DNA of 64,000 bases from Costus lasius (Eukaryota; Streptophyta; Magnoliopsida; Zingiberales; Costaceae), in NCBI GenBank assembly GCA_027563935.2, contig JANVAS020000239.1, positions 248,001-312,000 on the forward strand, written 5' to 3'. How positions within the stretch are numbered: position 1 is the first letter of the stretch; every line of letters starts with the position of its first letter. The position numbers were made by a program, and so were the translations under genes. Shown in pieces: positions 23,944 to 34,702 of the stretch. Under the pieces are notes generated by a model, which worked only from the letters and a program-made list of their open reading frames with translations, had not been told where the DNA came from and searched no databases.

Positions 23944-24936
23944 TCAGCAGTCAGCACCTACATGTTCTGCAACGCCACACAGCTCACAAGACAATGAATT
24001 AGTGTCTAAAGAGTTAACATACCATGAATCAAATTTCTGAGTCAGATTGTCTACCTTCGCAGCGAGAGCGGTTAATGAATCAAGATCGAATTTACCTGCT
24101 CTCCTCGAAGGTGTACCTCGCTCTGGATTCCGTTGATGATAGTTCAGTGCCATGACCTCTAGGAGGCTTATAGCATCTTCAGGTACTTTGCTCATCAGTC
24201 CCGATCCTCCAGCAGCTGCATCGACTGTGAGTCTAGTATTGTATTGCAATCCCATGTAGAACGTGTGTACTAGAACCCAAGTCTCAATCCCATGGTGCGG
24301 ACACAGTCTTTGAAGCTATTTGAATCTCTCCCAAGATTCGTACAAAGACTCTCCATCCTTCTGCATGAAGCTTGTTATCTGATTTCTGAGTTGGATTGTC
24401 TTCGAAGGAGGGAAATACTTCGAGGGGAAAGCCTGAGACAGTTCATCCCATGTCCGTATTGAAGCTGGGGGGATACTGTGGAGCCATGCCCTTGTACTGT
24501 CCCGCAGAGAGAATGATAACAAGCGTAACCTGATAGCATCAGAAGTAGCTCCATTAATCTTTAACATATCTCAATATTCTAAAAATATAGACAAGTGCAT
24601 ATCTGGGTCCTCAAGAGGAGAACCACCGAATTGATTCTGTTGTATCATGGAAAGTAGAGCAGGTTTAATTTTAAAATTACTGGCCTCGACACTAGGACTA
24701 ACGATTCCTGATTGAAACCCATGTGAAAAAGGCACTGCATATTCTCGCAGTGTTCTGGCATTGTTGTTGTTCACAGGTTGTGGCGCTGGTTCATTCTCCA
24801 TGTCAATGTGTAGGTGTTCCATCTGTTCTTGACCTTCCTTTTGTTGAGTTTGATTAAGCTTTCTTCTTTGTCTGAAGGTCCGTTCTATCTCAAGATCGAT
24901 TTCAAATAGTGGTCCTGCCATGGAACTTCTTTGCAT
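23944..24936 (-). pseudogene. K gag, N-terminal half with CCHC
   Basis: The minus strand from 24936 reads MQRSSMAGPLFEID, then the gag core: NFKIKPALLSMIQQNQFGG, SPLEDPDMHLSIFLEY, RLLSFSLRDSTRAWLHSIPP and SKYFPPSKTIQLRNQI. After QKDGESLYESWERFK it continues to a CCHC box, CELCGVAEHVGADC (C-x2-C-x4-H-x4-C). Two stops split it: a TGA near 24568 after FLEY and a TAG near 24316 after ERFK. A third stop closes the frame at 23944. Element A sits just beyond the zinc knuckle, and the Asn-rich remainder of gag is at 5025-5700. Confidence 0.87.
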
Positions 24937-25078
24937 AAAAATTTGTCAGATTCAAGTATGAAGTTCTAGCAGTCGACACAAGCAAAAAGCAGTGTAAAAC
25001 AAAAATGAAGAAAGAAAAGAAAACTAACTAAAGCTTAGTCTACCAATCCTTATAACAAAATTGATATCAACCGTTGTT

Positions 25079-25095
25079 CCCCGGCAACGGCGCCA
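25079..25095 (-). other. Primer binding site of K (Asp tRNA type)
   Basis: On the minus strand TGGCGCCGTTGCCGGGG, the primer site typical of Athila/Tat gypsy elements and, as I recall, matched to Asp tRNA. It lies six bases inside the LTR end. Confidence 0.85.
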
Positions 25096-25101
25096 AAAAC
25101 T

Positions 25102-25464
25102 TGACACTATCCGCAAGTGCACGGAAATGTCGAAGTAATACAAAAGATATCGAATCCCACAGGGAACAAGGTGAGTACCAGAAAATCTAATTCTTAGAAT
25201 CTAAGCTAATCAAATCATGGTTTTTGGAACTTTAAAAACTAAAACTAAGCGAAATCGTAAGCAAGAAATCAAACAACAACGGCAGGGTAAATATATGACA
25301 AAGGAAATCAGGGCGAAGGTTTCCACCACTCTAACGATTTTAATTGCGCTAAGAAATAAACATCAGTTACTTGAATTTACAAATATGCATAAGGAATCTA
25401 CCCTATGGTACAAGGTGCCCTCTTCGAGTGTACACCTCGGTATTTACCCAGAACGTCTCCTACT
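25102..25464 (-). repeat. 5' LTR of K, inner fragment
   Basis: Starts TGACACTATCCGC next to the primer site. Only 363 bp are present because element C begins at 25465. The rest would lie beyond the right edge of C, outside the window. Confidence 0.75.
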
Positions 25465-27638
25465 TGTTGGTGTATATGCACTAGGACCTGTGGCTGGTTC
25501 GATATGAGTTACATTCATTTGTGATATACATCCTGGTATGGTCGTTGTTATGCCTTTTGTACATCTGCGTCATATGTACATTTGCATATACAATGTCCCT
25601 GGAGATAGATTCTATTTAATCTCAAAGAATAATCCCCGGTCAAGTGTCATAGTGGATAAGGGCAGCTATGATACACTTGAGACTGGTATATGCGCTGGTT
25701 GAGCATGAGTTGCTAACGCAGGCATATGGGTATATCAAGGGAGATATACTGGATCAACCCGCCGTGAGGATTTGACTTGGTGTCACAGATCAAATATCAC
25801 AGTGACAGAGATTTAGTCATCCTGGACTTGAGGGCATTGATATCTCTATATGGTAAGGGATGTACTTTGATATAACCTAATGCTCCGTGTAACAAGGGAG
25901 TCATAACGGTTGTCATTGGGTATATCTTGAGCCATATGAGAGATTCAATGTGCCAATAGAGGATTTGCCCCTTCCCTGCGGGGAAGTTTGATGTCCATGG
26001 GCCCCTACATGGTGCATGACTAAAAGTGTGTGGCCACACCCAGGTTAAGCCTAAATGGAGTCATGACCATTAATGTTGGAATAAACAAGTGTGACACACT
26101 TGTCCGACTTGGATAATCAGCCTGGCAAAATGACTAGAGTGTACATGTATCTTGTCGTAATTTTAGGGGATGTCGATGACGACTCTATTCCGAGGACTTG
26201 GGTAGCAATGATGTACTGCTAGGTGCCACTCATTGCTTGTGATGATGTGAGGTTATCACTGCCAACGTCTGAGGAACCTACAGGGTCGCGCACCTAGACA
26301 CTCGAGATCTCGTATTGATTGAATTGCCTACAATCGAGTGATTTGGTTGATTCGAGTCAGTTTGGGAGTCCGATGCATCGTGGATGCATCTGATGAGTTA
26401 GAGATGATCGTTTGGGATGATGTTGCGTTTTGACTTTAGTTGACCCCGGTTGACCTTCGGGTGACCACGTTTGACCTCGATAGACTAGGTTCAGTCGAGT
26501 GGTCAAATATTGGGTTTAAGCTCCGGTTTTGTTCGGAGTCTTTTTGCGATTAATTTAAATGTAACATGGGGGCCCGCGACTTAAGTGTTAAATTGAATAT
26601 TTATATTCAATTAATGCACAACTTAAGTTAATATTTATATTAAATATATTCATCACTTAAGTTGCGGATCCGCATCCATTAAGCATTAATGTATTTAGGT
26701 GCTTATTAATTATGAAAATTTGTAATTAAATAGAGCACTAGCCAAAAATCGATCATAACACTCTTCTAACCTAGCCGCTCACCTCCACAGCTCCCCATGG
26801 CGACTACATGCAAGGAGGTGTCACCCACCTCCATGGATGACATGTTTCATCCCCTCTAGGCGCATGAAACCACCTTGGAGCATCTTCCTTCCTTCATAGC
26901 GTATCCTTTGGAGAGATTGGCGGAAGAGGATAATATCTCCTTCTCTATGGCGCCTCCAAGAGAGAAGCAGCACCACCTTCATGGTGGCAACACCTTCTTC
27001 TTTCATGGGAGCAAAAGAAGGCTTCGAGTCTTCTTCCTTCTTTGATGATGTATCCCTTGGAGGGATTAGCACATGAAGAAGGATTTTTCTTCTATGGGCG
27101 CAACTTCCATGAATGTGAAGAAGAAAGGAGAGGAAGAGGAGTTTACAATATCTATTCTCATCATCTTAGTGCATCTCCTTGGGGAGATTGCTGCTTACAT
27201 TGATGGAGAAGAAGATATTCATCATGGGCACATCTTCATGATGGCACATACCATGAGGAAAAGTGGCTAGACATGAGATTGACACAAGTTATAGAGCTTC
27301 CCTCTCCTTGTGGTCAATTTCCTCCCTTCATCACCTCTTTGGCGCATCTTGGAGATGGCGAAGCAAAGAGGGCAGCTACATAGGCAATAGGATCTTCCTC
27401 CTGAAGGCTAGCACCAGGCGTGGAGTGAAGAGAATCTTGAGCAGTCCGTGTGTGCACGATTGTAGAGGGCGAACACTTGTGCGCCTCTTCTTCGTCATCA
27501 CCAGCCACTAGGATTATGCGAATAAAGGTATATTACTCTGACACATCCGGTGGATCACTCGTAAGGGATCCTGGCTCTTAGGGCTATCCTATTTCAGGCT
27601 CTTAGGGCTCTTATGCGAATAAAGGTATATTTCCAACA
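25465..27638 (+). repeat. 5' LTR of C
   Basis: 2174 bp, with TG...CA ends. Near 26570-26670 it has repeated CACTTAAGTTG-type palindromic segments. A 21-bp stretch at 27514-27534 recurs at 27611-27631, enclosing a 76-bp segment with two copies of GGCTCTTAGGGCT. Confidence 0.9.
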
Positions 27639-27639
27639 G

Positions 27640-27651
27640 TGGTATCAGAGG
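27640..27651 (+). other. Primer binding site of C
   Basis: TGGTATCAGAGG, one base after the LTR. It matches initiator-Met primer sites in all but the last base. Confidence 0.88.
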
Positions 27652-28520
27652 GAACTTATGAGACCCACGCGGTGTATTTTGCTTATCTACATGCGCCCAG
27701 GCCATAAAAGATTTTTTAAAATTTTTATGTCATGATTTTTCTGCTTAGAAAAAGGTAGGTTTATCATGCGGAAATTTTTGTCTAAAATCTCCTACTAAAA
27801 GATTCTCCTTGTGTGTCAAGGACGGACCTTGCGCACAAGCTTTGTAAAATGTTAGGGAATTTTTCCCTTTAAATTTTACATGGTAAGGTGGACTGAAAAG
27901 GGTGCGGCTTGCACGCCTAGGGCATGCATGCGCCACTTTTCACAGGGAGCCTGAGAGAATTATTTAGGGAAAATTTTGTGACAATTATTTTGGGTGATGA
28001 ACAGTTTTATGAAAAACTAAAATTAATTTTAATTGTTGGTTTTTCATTGCATGTACAAGAGCATGAGTAGGTGCTTTTATTATTCCATTATGATATGGTT
28101 ATAGACAAGCCCTTATGCATGCCTGGGATGTATTCTTGTGAGGCCTGCGTGCCGCCCTATTTCCTTTATTTGTTTTGCAATTAAAGTACAAGATTAGGGA
28201 TGGGAGAGAGCACATCATGACTTCTCTTTGGCGCATCTAAATCATATGGTGCAGCCTCTTCCTTAGCTGAATCCTTGGTGGCTTCTAAGGTTCACCTTAG
28301 CGGCGCACCTATAGTATTAAGGGCTGATGAAGAGGGCTTGTGCATACCTATTGATTGGCTAAAACTTTGGTGGCTTCTAGGGCTTTCTAGAGGCACATCA
28401 AACATGGTTTCAAGGGCTGATCTAAAAGGTGATGCAAACAGCTCCTCATGGTGATGTTTCTATGCAAGTGGCGCACCTTCATGGTGGCGCAATATGCTAG
28501 ATGTGATGGCGCCCCTATGA

Positions 28521-28617
28521 TTGGCCGAACCCTAGGAGGAGCCTAGGGTTTGCGAGCTAGCTTGGGTAGAGAAGAGTGTTGGCCGAATCCTAGAAGGAGT
28601 CTAGGGTTTGCGAGCTA
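28521..28617. repeat. Two 39-bp direct repeats in the leader of C
   Basis: Copies at 28521-28559 and 28579-28617 both begin TTGGCCGAA and end TTTGCGAGCTA, differing at four positions. Confidence 0.8.
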
Positions 28618-29085
28618 ACACAGGTGGACCAAGGGGTTGACCTAAACCTAAGAGAGCACCTAGGGTGTCCTAGGAGGCGTTTCTATGGTTTGAGGGGCTG
28701 ACCCTGATGCAGAGGACCGAGGCAGCAGCGCACCTAGGGATGGAGCAGAGTCCTTAGGGTACTCAGTGCAAAGCTAAGGACTTAGTGGCATGGGCCCTTG
28801 GCTTGTGCCTTAGAGTAGCTAGGTGATTAGTCTAGGTCTAGGGGCTTGTTACCCATGTCTGGGCTATAACCATATCATGTTTTATTTTCTGCTCAATTTT
28901 AAGCATGCCTGTGATGTTTTAGTTTTCATGCTACTCACTATAGGATTGCATGCCTGTATTGTCAGATGAAAGATAAAACTAAATGGTGAGACCACAAAAA
29001 CCCTCGATCCAAATATCAAGTCTGATAACTGCCTTCTGACGCGTAGCCCTCGTCAAACTATCGAACGATGGTGTTGTGCACTATT

Positions 29086-29382
29086 TCCCACCCTCGTGGG
29101 ACACACCCATCTATCTTTAGGAGGCGTGCGGTGACAATGATTTCCCCAGTCCGGTTAAAATCCTGGACGCGCCTTCGCAAGGAAATCATTGGCGCTGGGC
29201 CACATGATGAAAGTCTAGAGGCAACCTCAAGAGGTTAGGGCTTTGTGTTGTATCTAGCCCTTGCTAGATACAAAGTGCCTGAACTATCTTAAGAAGGGGA
29301 ATTGCGAAGTTGCAATTGGTTAGGGTGCCTACCTCACGAAGTATGCATCACCTTGTGCAGTTCATCCCACCCTCGTGGGATG
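29086..29382 (+). other. Leader hairpin pair of C
   Basis: Hairpin 1 at 29086-29101: stem TCCCAC/GTGGGA with loop CCTC. Hairpin 2 at 29363-29382: the same core extended to CATCCCAC/GTGGGATG, 8 bp, loop CCTC. They sit where family 1 has its CCCAC/GTGGG and CCAAC/GTTGG hairpins, and hairpin 1 is likewise followed by CCCATCTATCTT. Confidence 0.65.
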
Positions 29383-29500
29383 CAAGGCCGTGTACGGAAT
29401 GAGGATCGCATCTCACTAAGGAAATCTAGTGATTTCCCAATCGACTTTTGAGGGTTGTTGATTTGATCAAAAATTGTGGGAGCCCAATCATTTATAAAAG

Positions 29501-31161
29501 GCCAGATTAAATGATTGATTCGTAGATCTGCTTATGACCATTGCAAATGGTCACTGCGATCTCTCCTAAGTTGGTTGGTACCAACTGAGGGGACTAGTAT
29601 TTGAGGATTGTCCTCAAGCTCGAGGAAAAGTTGTATCTCCTTGAGTGGCCTTCACCTAAACCCATTTCATCTACAGCCTTGTTGGCTGATGAGGATGCTT
29701 AAGGGGTAGCTTGTTTATTGCTAGCATGTCGCCTTCTAGGGACAAGTTAGAGTAGAAAGCTGTAACTTCTAAAAGCAGTCGTACAATGCAAAGGTATGCC
29801 TTAGTGCTTGATTGATGCATTAAAGATGAAATAGGTGTAGGAGATAAGGTGCTCAAGATTGACTACTAGCGACCTCAAAACAAGGAGAAGAGAAGTAGCC
29901 CTTCATGTTCTGGCTCAAGTAATTGCGTTGCCTAAAGTGAAATTGTCTATTTCTAACACATGGGTATATCATACCGCATAATGAGACCAACACTTGCAAA
30001 AGTATTTTGGTGCTCAATAGAAATAGGGCAATGCTGACATAGAGAGACTGACCTACCAGTTGGAGCATACGCTGCTGCCATAATGGTAGGAGATCTCACT
30101 CTCTCTGGGGTCAAGACTATGCAGGTGATGCTAAAAGCTTATTCCACAATGAACTTAATTCCATCTTAAATGTATCTCCAAGTTAGGAGATGACATGACT
30201 AAGTATTTGGATCTAGAGATATGAGACTTTGGGTCATATATCTAAGGTTATACTACCATAGAACGAAGATATGATAAAGTGTAAGTGGTGTATCCAAAGT
30301 TCACCTAGGGATACAAATTTCCATAGACCCACAGGAGAACAAGTATTTGTTGCTCATAGTGTCGTTTTTTCTTGGAAATGTTTTTCCTTGAAAAAGGCTA
30401 GTGGGAGGAAGTTATGACTTGGATTTAGTCCAAGGTCAACCACTTAGCACAAAAGGATCAAAGATGGAATTTGAACCATATATGTTGGTTGTGGGCAACC
30501 TAGGGTTCATAAAATGTGGGAATAAGGATTAAATTGATTCATGTGTACCTGTGTTATGAGTAACTTCTAGCAAGGACAATGAATCCTCCCTTATGGATAA
30601 AGATTAAGTGGTTCTGTACCTATCTTTGGCAATGTTGTTTGGACCTTGTAAGATAAGAACCTCATCCATTGACTCCATGCAAATGGACTCATGGATTCAA
30701 TCTCCTTTCAGGAGAATGAGTCGGATCAACCTCTCTTGAGAGCTTGACTCGCACGAGGCTTGTTTACTAAGGACAGCAACAATGATGTTCTTCACTTGTT
30801 ACAAGTGGAAGATCTAGAAACTTGTTAGCCCTCATACACTTTAGTGTGTGTGGACAAAGATGGGGTACTAATCCTTTATAGATATATCTGATGGATATAA
30901 AAGGAGACCAGCTTGATAAATTCATAAAGCTTTCTAAGAAAGCACTTGAGCCAGAGTTTATGACTGTCCCTAAGAGTATGAGATTTCGTCATAGCTCACT
31001 CCATATAGAACTCTTCATTCAGGCTGAGTGTCTAATTGGAGGAATCGAGTTATGGTTGGCATAATTAAATGTAGGAGAAGTCATATAACCCCTTGTAAAG
31101 GTTGTGCAAAATGAATAGTTTTTCCTAAACCTTGAAAGATGTTCCATATCTGACATATGTG
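29501..31161 (+). pseudogene. C pol remnants, first block (decayed integrase pieces)
   Basis: No long frame survives. At 30300-30420 the DNA still resembles the family-1 segment encoding the region after integrase (DPKENKVFVA through EASG): it reads CAGGAGAACAAGTATTTGTT and later GGCTAGTGGGAGGAAG. At about 30760-31150 traces of the integrase zinc region and core follow (GGCTTGTTTACTAAGGAC; TTAGTGTGTGTGGACAAAG; AGTTTATGACTG). So a downstream pol segment comes before an upstream one, which suggests a rearranged or chimeric template. Some of the span has no identifiable match. Confidence 0.5.
31157..31161. repeat. Target-site duplication of D, left copy (ATGTG)
   Basis: ATGTG before 31162 recurs at 37523-37527 immediately after the right LTR. 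Confidence 0.95.
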
Positions 31162-33187
31162 TGATGGGGGTGAGAATCATGCAAGCACTCAAACATCGTA
31201 TTTTGAAAACATTTGCTATTTAGGATATAACTATGAAAACCCATTTAAACTAACGCTTCTGCACCATAGTTTTTTTGTAATTTTATAATAAGAAAATCGA
31301 AATTAAACATGCTGTTCTAGGAAAGCGGTAAATCTATACATGCAATTCTAGGAATGTGATAAATGACAAAATTGTAAAGAATGCTCACCTTGCGGCCCTT
31401 GAGAATGGAAGGGCCAACCTTCCCGTTCTTCACCGGTCCAATGGTGGAACAACACGAAGTAGGGCCCTATGAGCTTACATCCATGGCATTACAGCATCCC
31501 ACACATGTGTAGGTGAGTGAGTGATAAAAGGTTAAATGTCTTTACAAGCAAAACTTGAAGAGGGAGGTTAGGCCTCCTAGTTCTCTTGCCTAACAAAGAA
31601 TAGACTAAGCTATTTAGAGAGAGGGGGAACTTGCACCAAGATGGACCTCCATTCCATACGCCATAATCCTACAATAATTAAGCATGAGTGTAGAGACGTG
31701 TTCTCCATTATGCATAGGAACAAAATAGGGAAGGAAGGACTTAGCTGAGTTGGCAAGCAAGCAGGCTGAGAGTTGGCGTGAAGCCTCGGCTCCCGTCGGC
31801 TGGGAGGGGGATCACCGGAATAGTAATTCCGGCTGCAGCGCTCGCGTCGTTGATGGTTGTAGAGGCGAGGGGAAGGACGGCCAGCAGAACTCGAGGCTGC
31901 AGGGAGGAAGCAGGCGCTGGTGACGAGCAAGATCAGGAGTAGGGGCGAACTGGTTTGGGCGGTGAGCCTCCTCCGGTGGCGCCGTTGGCTGGCGGTGATT
32001 GTAGGGTGCGAGGAGCTTCGTCGTCGACGCTTTCCGACGAGTTCAGATGGTCAGAGGCTGCGCCTGGGCGTTGGAAGACAAGCAGCGATAGCGCTGCACT
32101 GCTTCCGCCAGGAAATGCGGCTAGGAACAGGGGTGGCCGGCATCCATCGTACGCTGCACGAATGCCCGATCTGCTACAACTGAAGGCTCCTCAGGTCAGG
32201 GCGAGCTCGTGGCCGAAGTTTGGGAGCAAGCGGTGGCCGGTCAGAGGCGATCGACGTCAAACAGTTGGAGGAGGCGAAAACAGGGGCGGAAGGCTGGGCG
32301 TCACCGGAAATCTCCCGATTCCGGCGATCCAGCCGTCGGATGGAGAGATCCTTCCGACTGTGGGTTCGTCCGGAGGAGAGGAAGGCGTGGTCAAGATTTC
32401 AGCTCGATCCGCTTCCTGGATCGGCAGCACGATAGTGACGACGCGGCAGAGGTGTGTTACTTGCGTGATGGGTCGATGCAGCAGGATAGAACTTCCAAAT
32501 CCATGGAAGTTTAGAGAACAAGAGGAGATCCCAAATCCATGGGAGATTAGAGGAGGGAAGATCCCAAATCCATGGGAGAACAAGAAGCTAAAGCATCAAT
32601 TTCATTTTCAAAATCTGGTCCCCTCGATTACATGGGAGAATACATCTTTATAGGCAAGTCTTGTTGCTGTGAATCTCTAAACTTTCTAGCCGTTGGTTGC
32701 AGTCCCCAACGTTTACTTCTCTTTCTGGCAAGCTGCAACTTCTATCTTCCATGCTTTCAAATTAGCAGCTTCCTGCATTTGCTTCAATGACTGAAAGCAG
32801 AGAGATTGACCAAAAATTCTTCTTTGAGCTAGGCACGTAAACAAGCTGGAATCAACTTGTCACTCTTGATGTCTTGTAGGCTCCATTGGGCTTCTTCTTT
32901 GGGCTAGATGAAGTCTTGGCTTGAGCTTAAGTTGAGCTTGAGCTGGATTTTCTTTGACTTGAACTAGCTTGAGCTTACCAAAATAAGATGCAAATTTGTC
33001 CTAAACTACCATGATGCATGATTACATTAATAATGTTTACAATGCATAAAATGAGATGCATGCTAATTTAAAATTATCTAATCTAAGATGCCATGCTATG
33101 CAATGCAAGGTAAATGGAGTGTTAGGAGTTTAGGGTAACCTTAAACTCCACTTGTACCTCCTTGGGTCGTGGCGCCTGACTACATCA
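31162..33187 (-). repeat. 3' LTR of D
   Basis: 2026 bp. It includes a GC-rich part (about 31750-32460) that stands out from the AT-rich surroundings. Near 32490-32585 the core AAATCCATGG occurs three times. An open frame of 232 codons on the plus strand (31955-32653) is antisense to the element. Confidence 0.95.
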
Positions 33188-33408
33188 GCTCTCCCCGGGT
33201 GGAAAAATTTCTCCTCCGGAGAATTCTCCTTGCATCCTTGGGGAAGTTGAGAGGCAGCCAATGTAAAATGTTCCTTGAGTAACCATACTTCTTCACCATT
33301 AGAATGGGTGAACAAGCCTTGGTTCACAAGGTTGGCCATAGGCTCATGCACACAAAAATTGTCTAAATTATGGATTGGATGATGCCAAGAATGGATGAAA
33401 TCCTCCAC
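33130..33408 (-). CDS. D ORF4, 92 residues, unknown
   Basis: Starts MEDFIHSWHH, contains LFTHSNGEEVWLLKEHFTL and ends in a basic run DVVRRHDPRRYKW. It runs across the purine tract into the 3' LTR (LTR boundary at 33187), so its last 19 or so codons are LTR sequence. I do not recognise a family. It may be the C-terminal end of a longer protein including ORF3, broken by small indels, or a chance frame. Confidence 0.3.
   Translation of the reverse strand: MEDFIHSWHHPIHNLDNFCVHEPMANLVNQGLFTHSNGEEVWLLKEHFTLAASQLPQGCKENSPEEKFFHPGRADVVRRHDPRRYKWSLRLP
33188..33196 (-). other. Polypurine tract of D
   Basis: GGGGAGAGC on the minus strand, adjacent to the 3' LTR. Confidence 0.6.
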
Positions 33409-33462
33409 ATTATGAGTGATGGGGTTCCAATACAGTAGTGGGATAGTAAAGCAAAAAGATGA

Positions 33463-33777
33463 CTAAGCATGCATATGAATGCGAGCGTAAGCATCACAAC
33501 TATAGAGCCTTTGTGTTCCAAGTTCTTTTGTCAAATCAAGTACACCTACAACAAATTCCCTTTCTCGGCCACAGTCATTAGTACACATGTGATAGGGAAT
33601 CATGGGACTATTAAATTGACTTGGAAGAATAAAATCAATATGTTCAACTAGCAAAAGTGGCAAATCAATCATGTTTTCTAGTTGTTTGATTTGCTTTGTT
33701 GACCCTAAAGATGGCTTAGGGGCATGGATAGCTGGACCTAAGAGGCATGACTCGAGGGTCATAGGGTCACGGGTCAA
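33463..33777 (-). CDS. D ORF3, 104 residues, unknown
   Basis: Overlaps the end of ORF2 by 11 bases in another frame and continues directly downstream. It contains LPLLLVEHIDFILPSQFNSP and an RER-FVVGVLDL stretch. No domain is recognised. Its close packing after ORF2 suggests a frame-shifted continuation of the ORF2 protein rather than a separate gene. Confidence 0.35.
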   Translation of the reverse strand: MTRDPMTLESCLLGPAIHAPKPSLGSTKQIKQLENMIDLPLLLVEHIDFILPSQFNSPMIPYHMCTNDCGREREFVVGVLDLTKELGTQRLYSCDAYARIHMHA

Positions 33778-34702
33778 GCCTTCTATGTCTTGAGGTTTTT
33801 CCTAATGTTTGAGACTTAGGATCGAGGTCAATGGCAAAAGGATCTAGCAGGGGTTCCACCTTAAACAAAGTAAGGGATCCTAACTCATGTGGGTTGAGAT
33901 CTAAAGGTGAAGGATCCTCTATGTGTAAAAGTTTGGGCTCTAGGGGTGGGCTTAGGCCTAACTTGGAAAGTTTAGTGCTAGATGGCCCAAAAGTGGTCAA
34001 AGAAGGGCCTAGACAAGATGTTATGTCTACCTTAATCTCTAGATTTGGTTGGGTAGGATACTTAGGAAAATCATCGATAGAGAAAGGTCCAAGCTTAGGT
34101 TGAGTTAAGCCTAAAGTGTGATGGTCCTCTAATTGAAGGTGTTGGATCTCTAAGGTGTCTAGAGGCTCATCTAAACTTTCACTAGGGTCAAGTGGCTTGG
34201 AACCTAAGTATTCACTACCTATTGAAGAGTTCTCTAAAGTTTGCCCTATGTCATGAAGAGTAGGCTCACATGGTTCAAGCGTTTGATCAAAACATGGGGG
34301 CTCTATAGGTTGAGGCAAACTAGTCTCACAGGTCACTAAGGGTAGGATAGCTTCCACTAAGTCTAGCCTAATATGATTGGGTTCAAGTTCTTCCGTAGGC
34401 TTAGGTGAGATTGATCTTAAAGGTGTGGACTTAGTATGACCTATATGGATGTCAAGAGAGTTTTCCCTAAGTTGGTTGAGTCCTTGATTAGGTCCTAGGG
34501 ACAACATGGGTTGACTTGGAGGTAAGTCTTCTATGGGTTCCCTGGTAAGATTTGTGGTACTAGACTCAAGTAGGATAGGGAGATAATCAAGCTCGGCTTC
34601 TATTACTAGCTTCTTATGACTTTCTTCTACCTTAATCATCAAGGCTTTCCTAGGGCAATCCTTAGCAATGTGTCCAATCTGTTTACACTTATAACATGTC
34701 AA
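33767..34702 (-). CDS. D ORF2: zinc-knuckle protein with long Leu/Pro-rich acidic tail
   Basis: 311 residues as drawn, starting at a TTG codon. At the very start is a CCHC box, CYKCKQIGHIAKDC (C-x2-C-x4-H-x4-C), of the kind found near the end of gag, which binds nucleic acid. About 290 residues rich in Leu, Pro, Ser, Glu and Asp follow, with no enzyme motif (for example LEPCEPTLHDIGQTL, LDPSESLDEPLDTL). Upstream of the TTG the same frame stays open and reads a plausible linker (PLPREQTTTK), so the natural protein probably starts earlier, joined to ORF1 across a frameshift. The frame has no internal stops, unusual among the coding regions here. Confidence 0.65.
   Translation of the reverse strand: MTCYKCKQIGHIAKDCPRKALMIKVEESHKKLVIEAELDYLPILLESSTTNLTREPIEDLPPSQPMLSLGPNQGLNQLRENSLDIHIGHTKSTPLRSISPKPTEELEPNHIRLDLVEAILPLVTCETSLPQPIEPPCFDQTLEPCEPTLHDIGQTLENSSIGSEYLGSKPLDPSESLDEPLDTLEIQHLQLEDHHTLGLTQPKLGPFSIDDFPKYPTQPNLEIKVDITSCLGPSLTTFGPSSTKLSKLGLSPPLEPKLLHIEDPSPLDLNPHELGSLTLFKVEPLLDPFAIDLDPKSQTLGKTSRHRRLDP

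Larger units (their letters stand above)
23916..25464 (-). mobile_element. Element K, 5' part: gag N-terminus, primer site, 5' LTR end
   Basis: Minus-strand continuation of the gypsy element split by A. From right to left it holds the end of the 5' LTR (25102-25464, cut by element C), the Asp-tRNA-type primer site and the N-terminal half of gag. Confidence 0.9.
27652..29500 (+). other. Leader of C
   Basis: Non-coding leader of at least 1.8 kb with no credible gene. It includes two 39-bp direct repeats (28521-28559 and 28579-28617, with four differences) and, at 29005-29130, a block shared with the family-1 leader (AAATATCAAG, CCTTCTGACGCG, GTGTTGT, CCCATCTATCTT). Confidence 0.75.

Noticed and set aside
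27541..27562. Similarity to 5.8S rRNA (GGTGGATCACTCG)
   Set aside because: The match is about 14 bases, resembles the animal rather than the plant sequence as I recall it, and the rest does not fit. Probably chance.
33831..34103. Plus-strand frames opposite D ORF2 and opposite pol regions
   Set aside because: They are antisense shadows of recognised minus-strand coding sequence.
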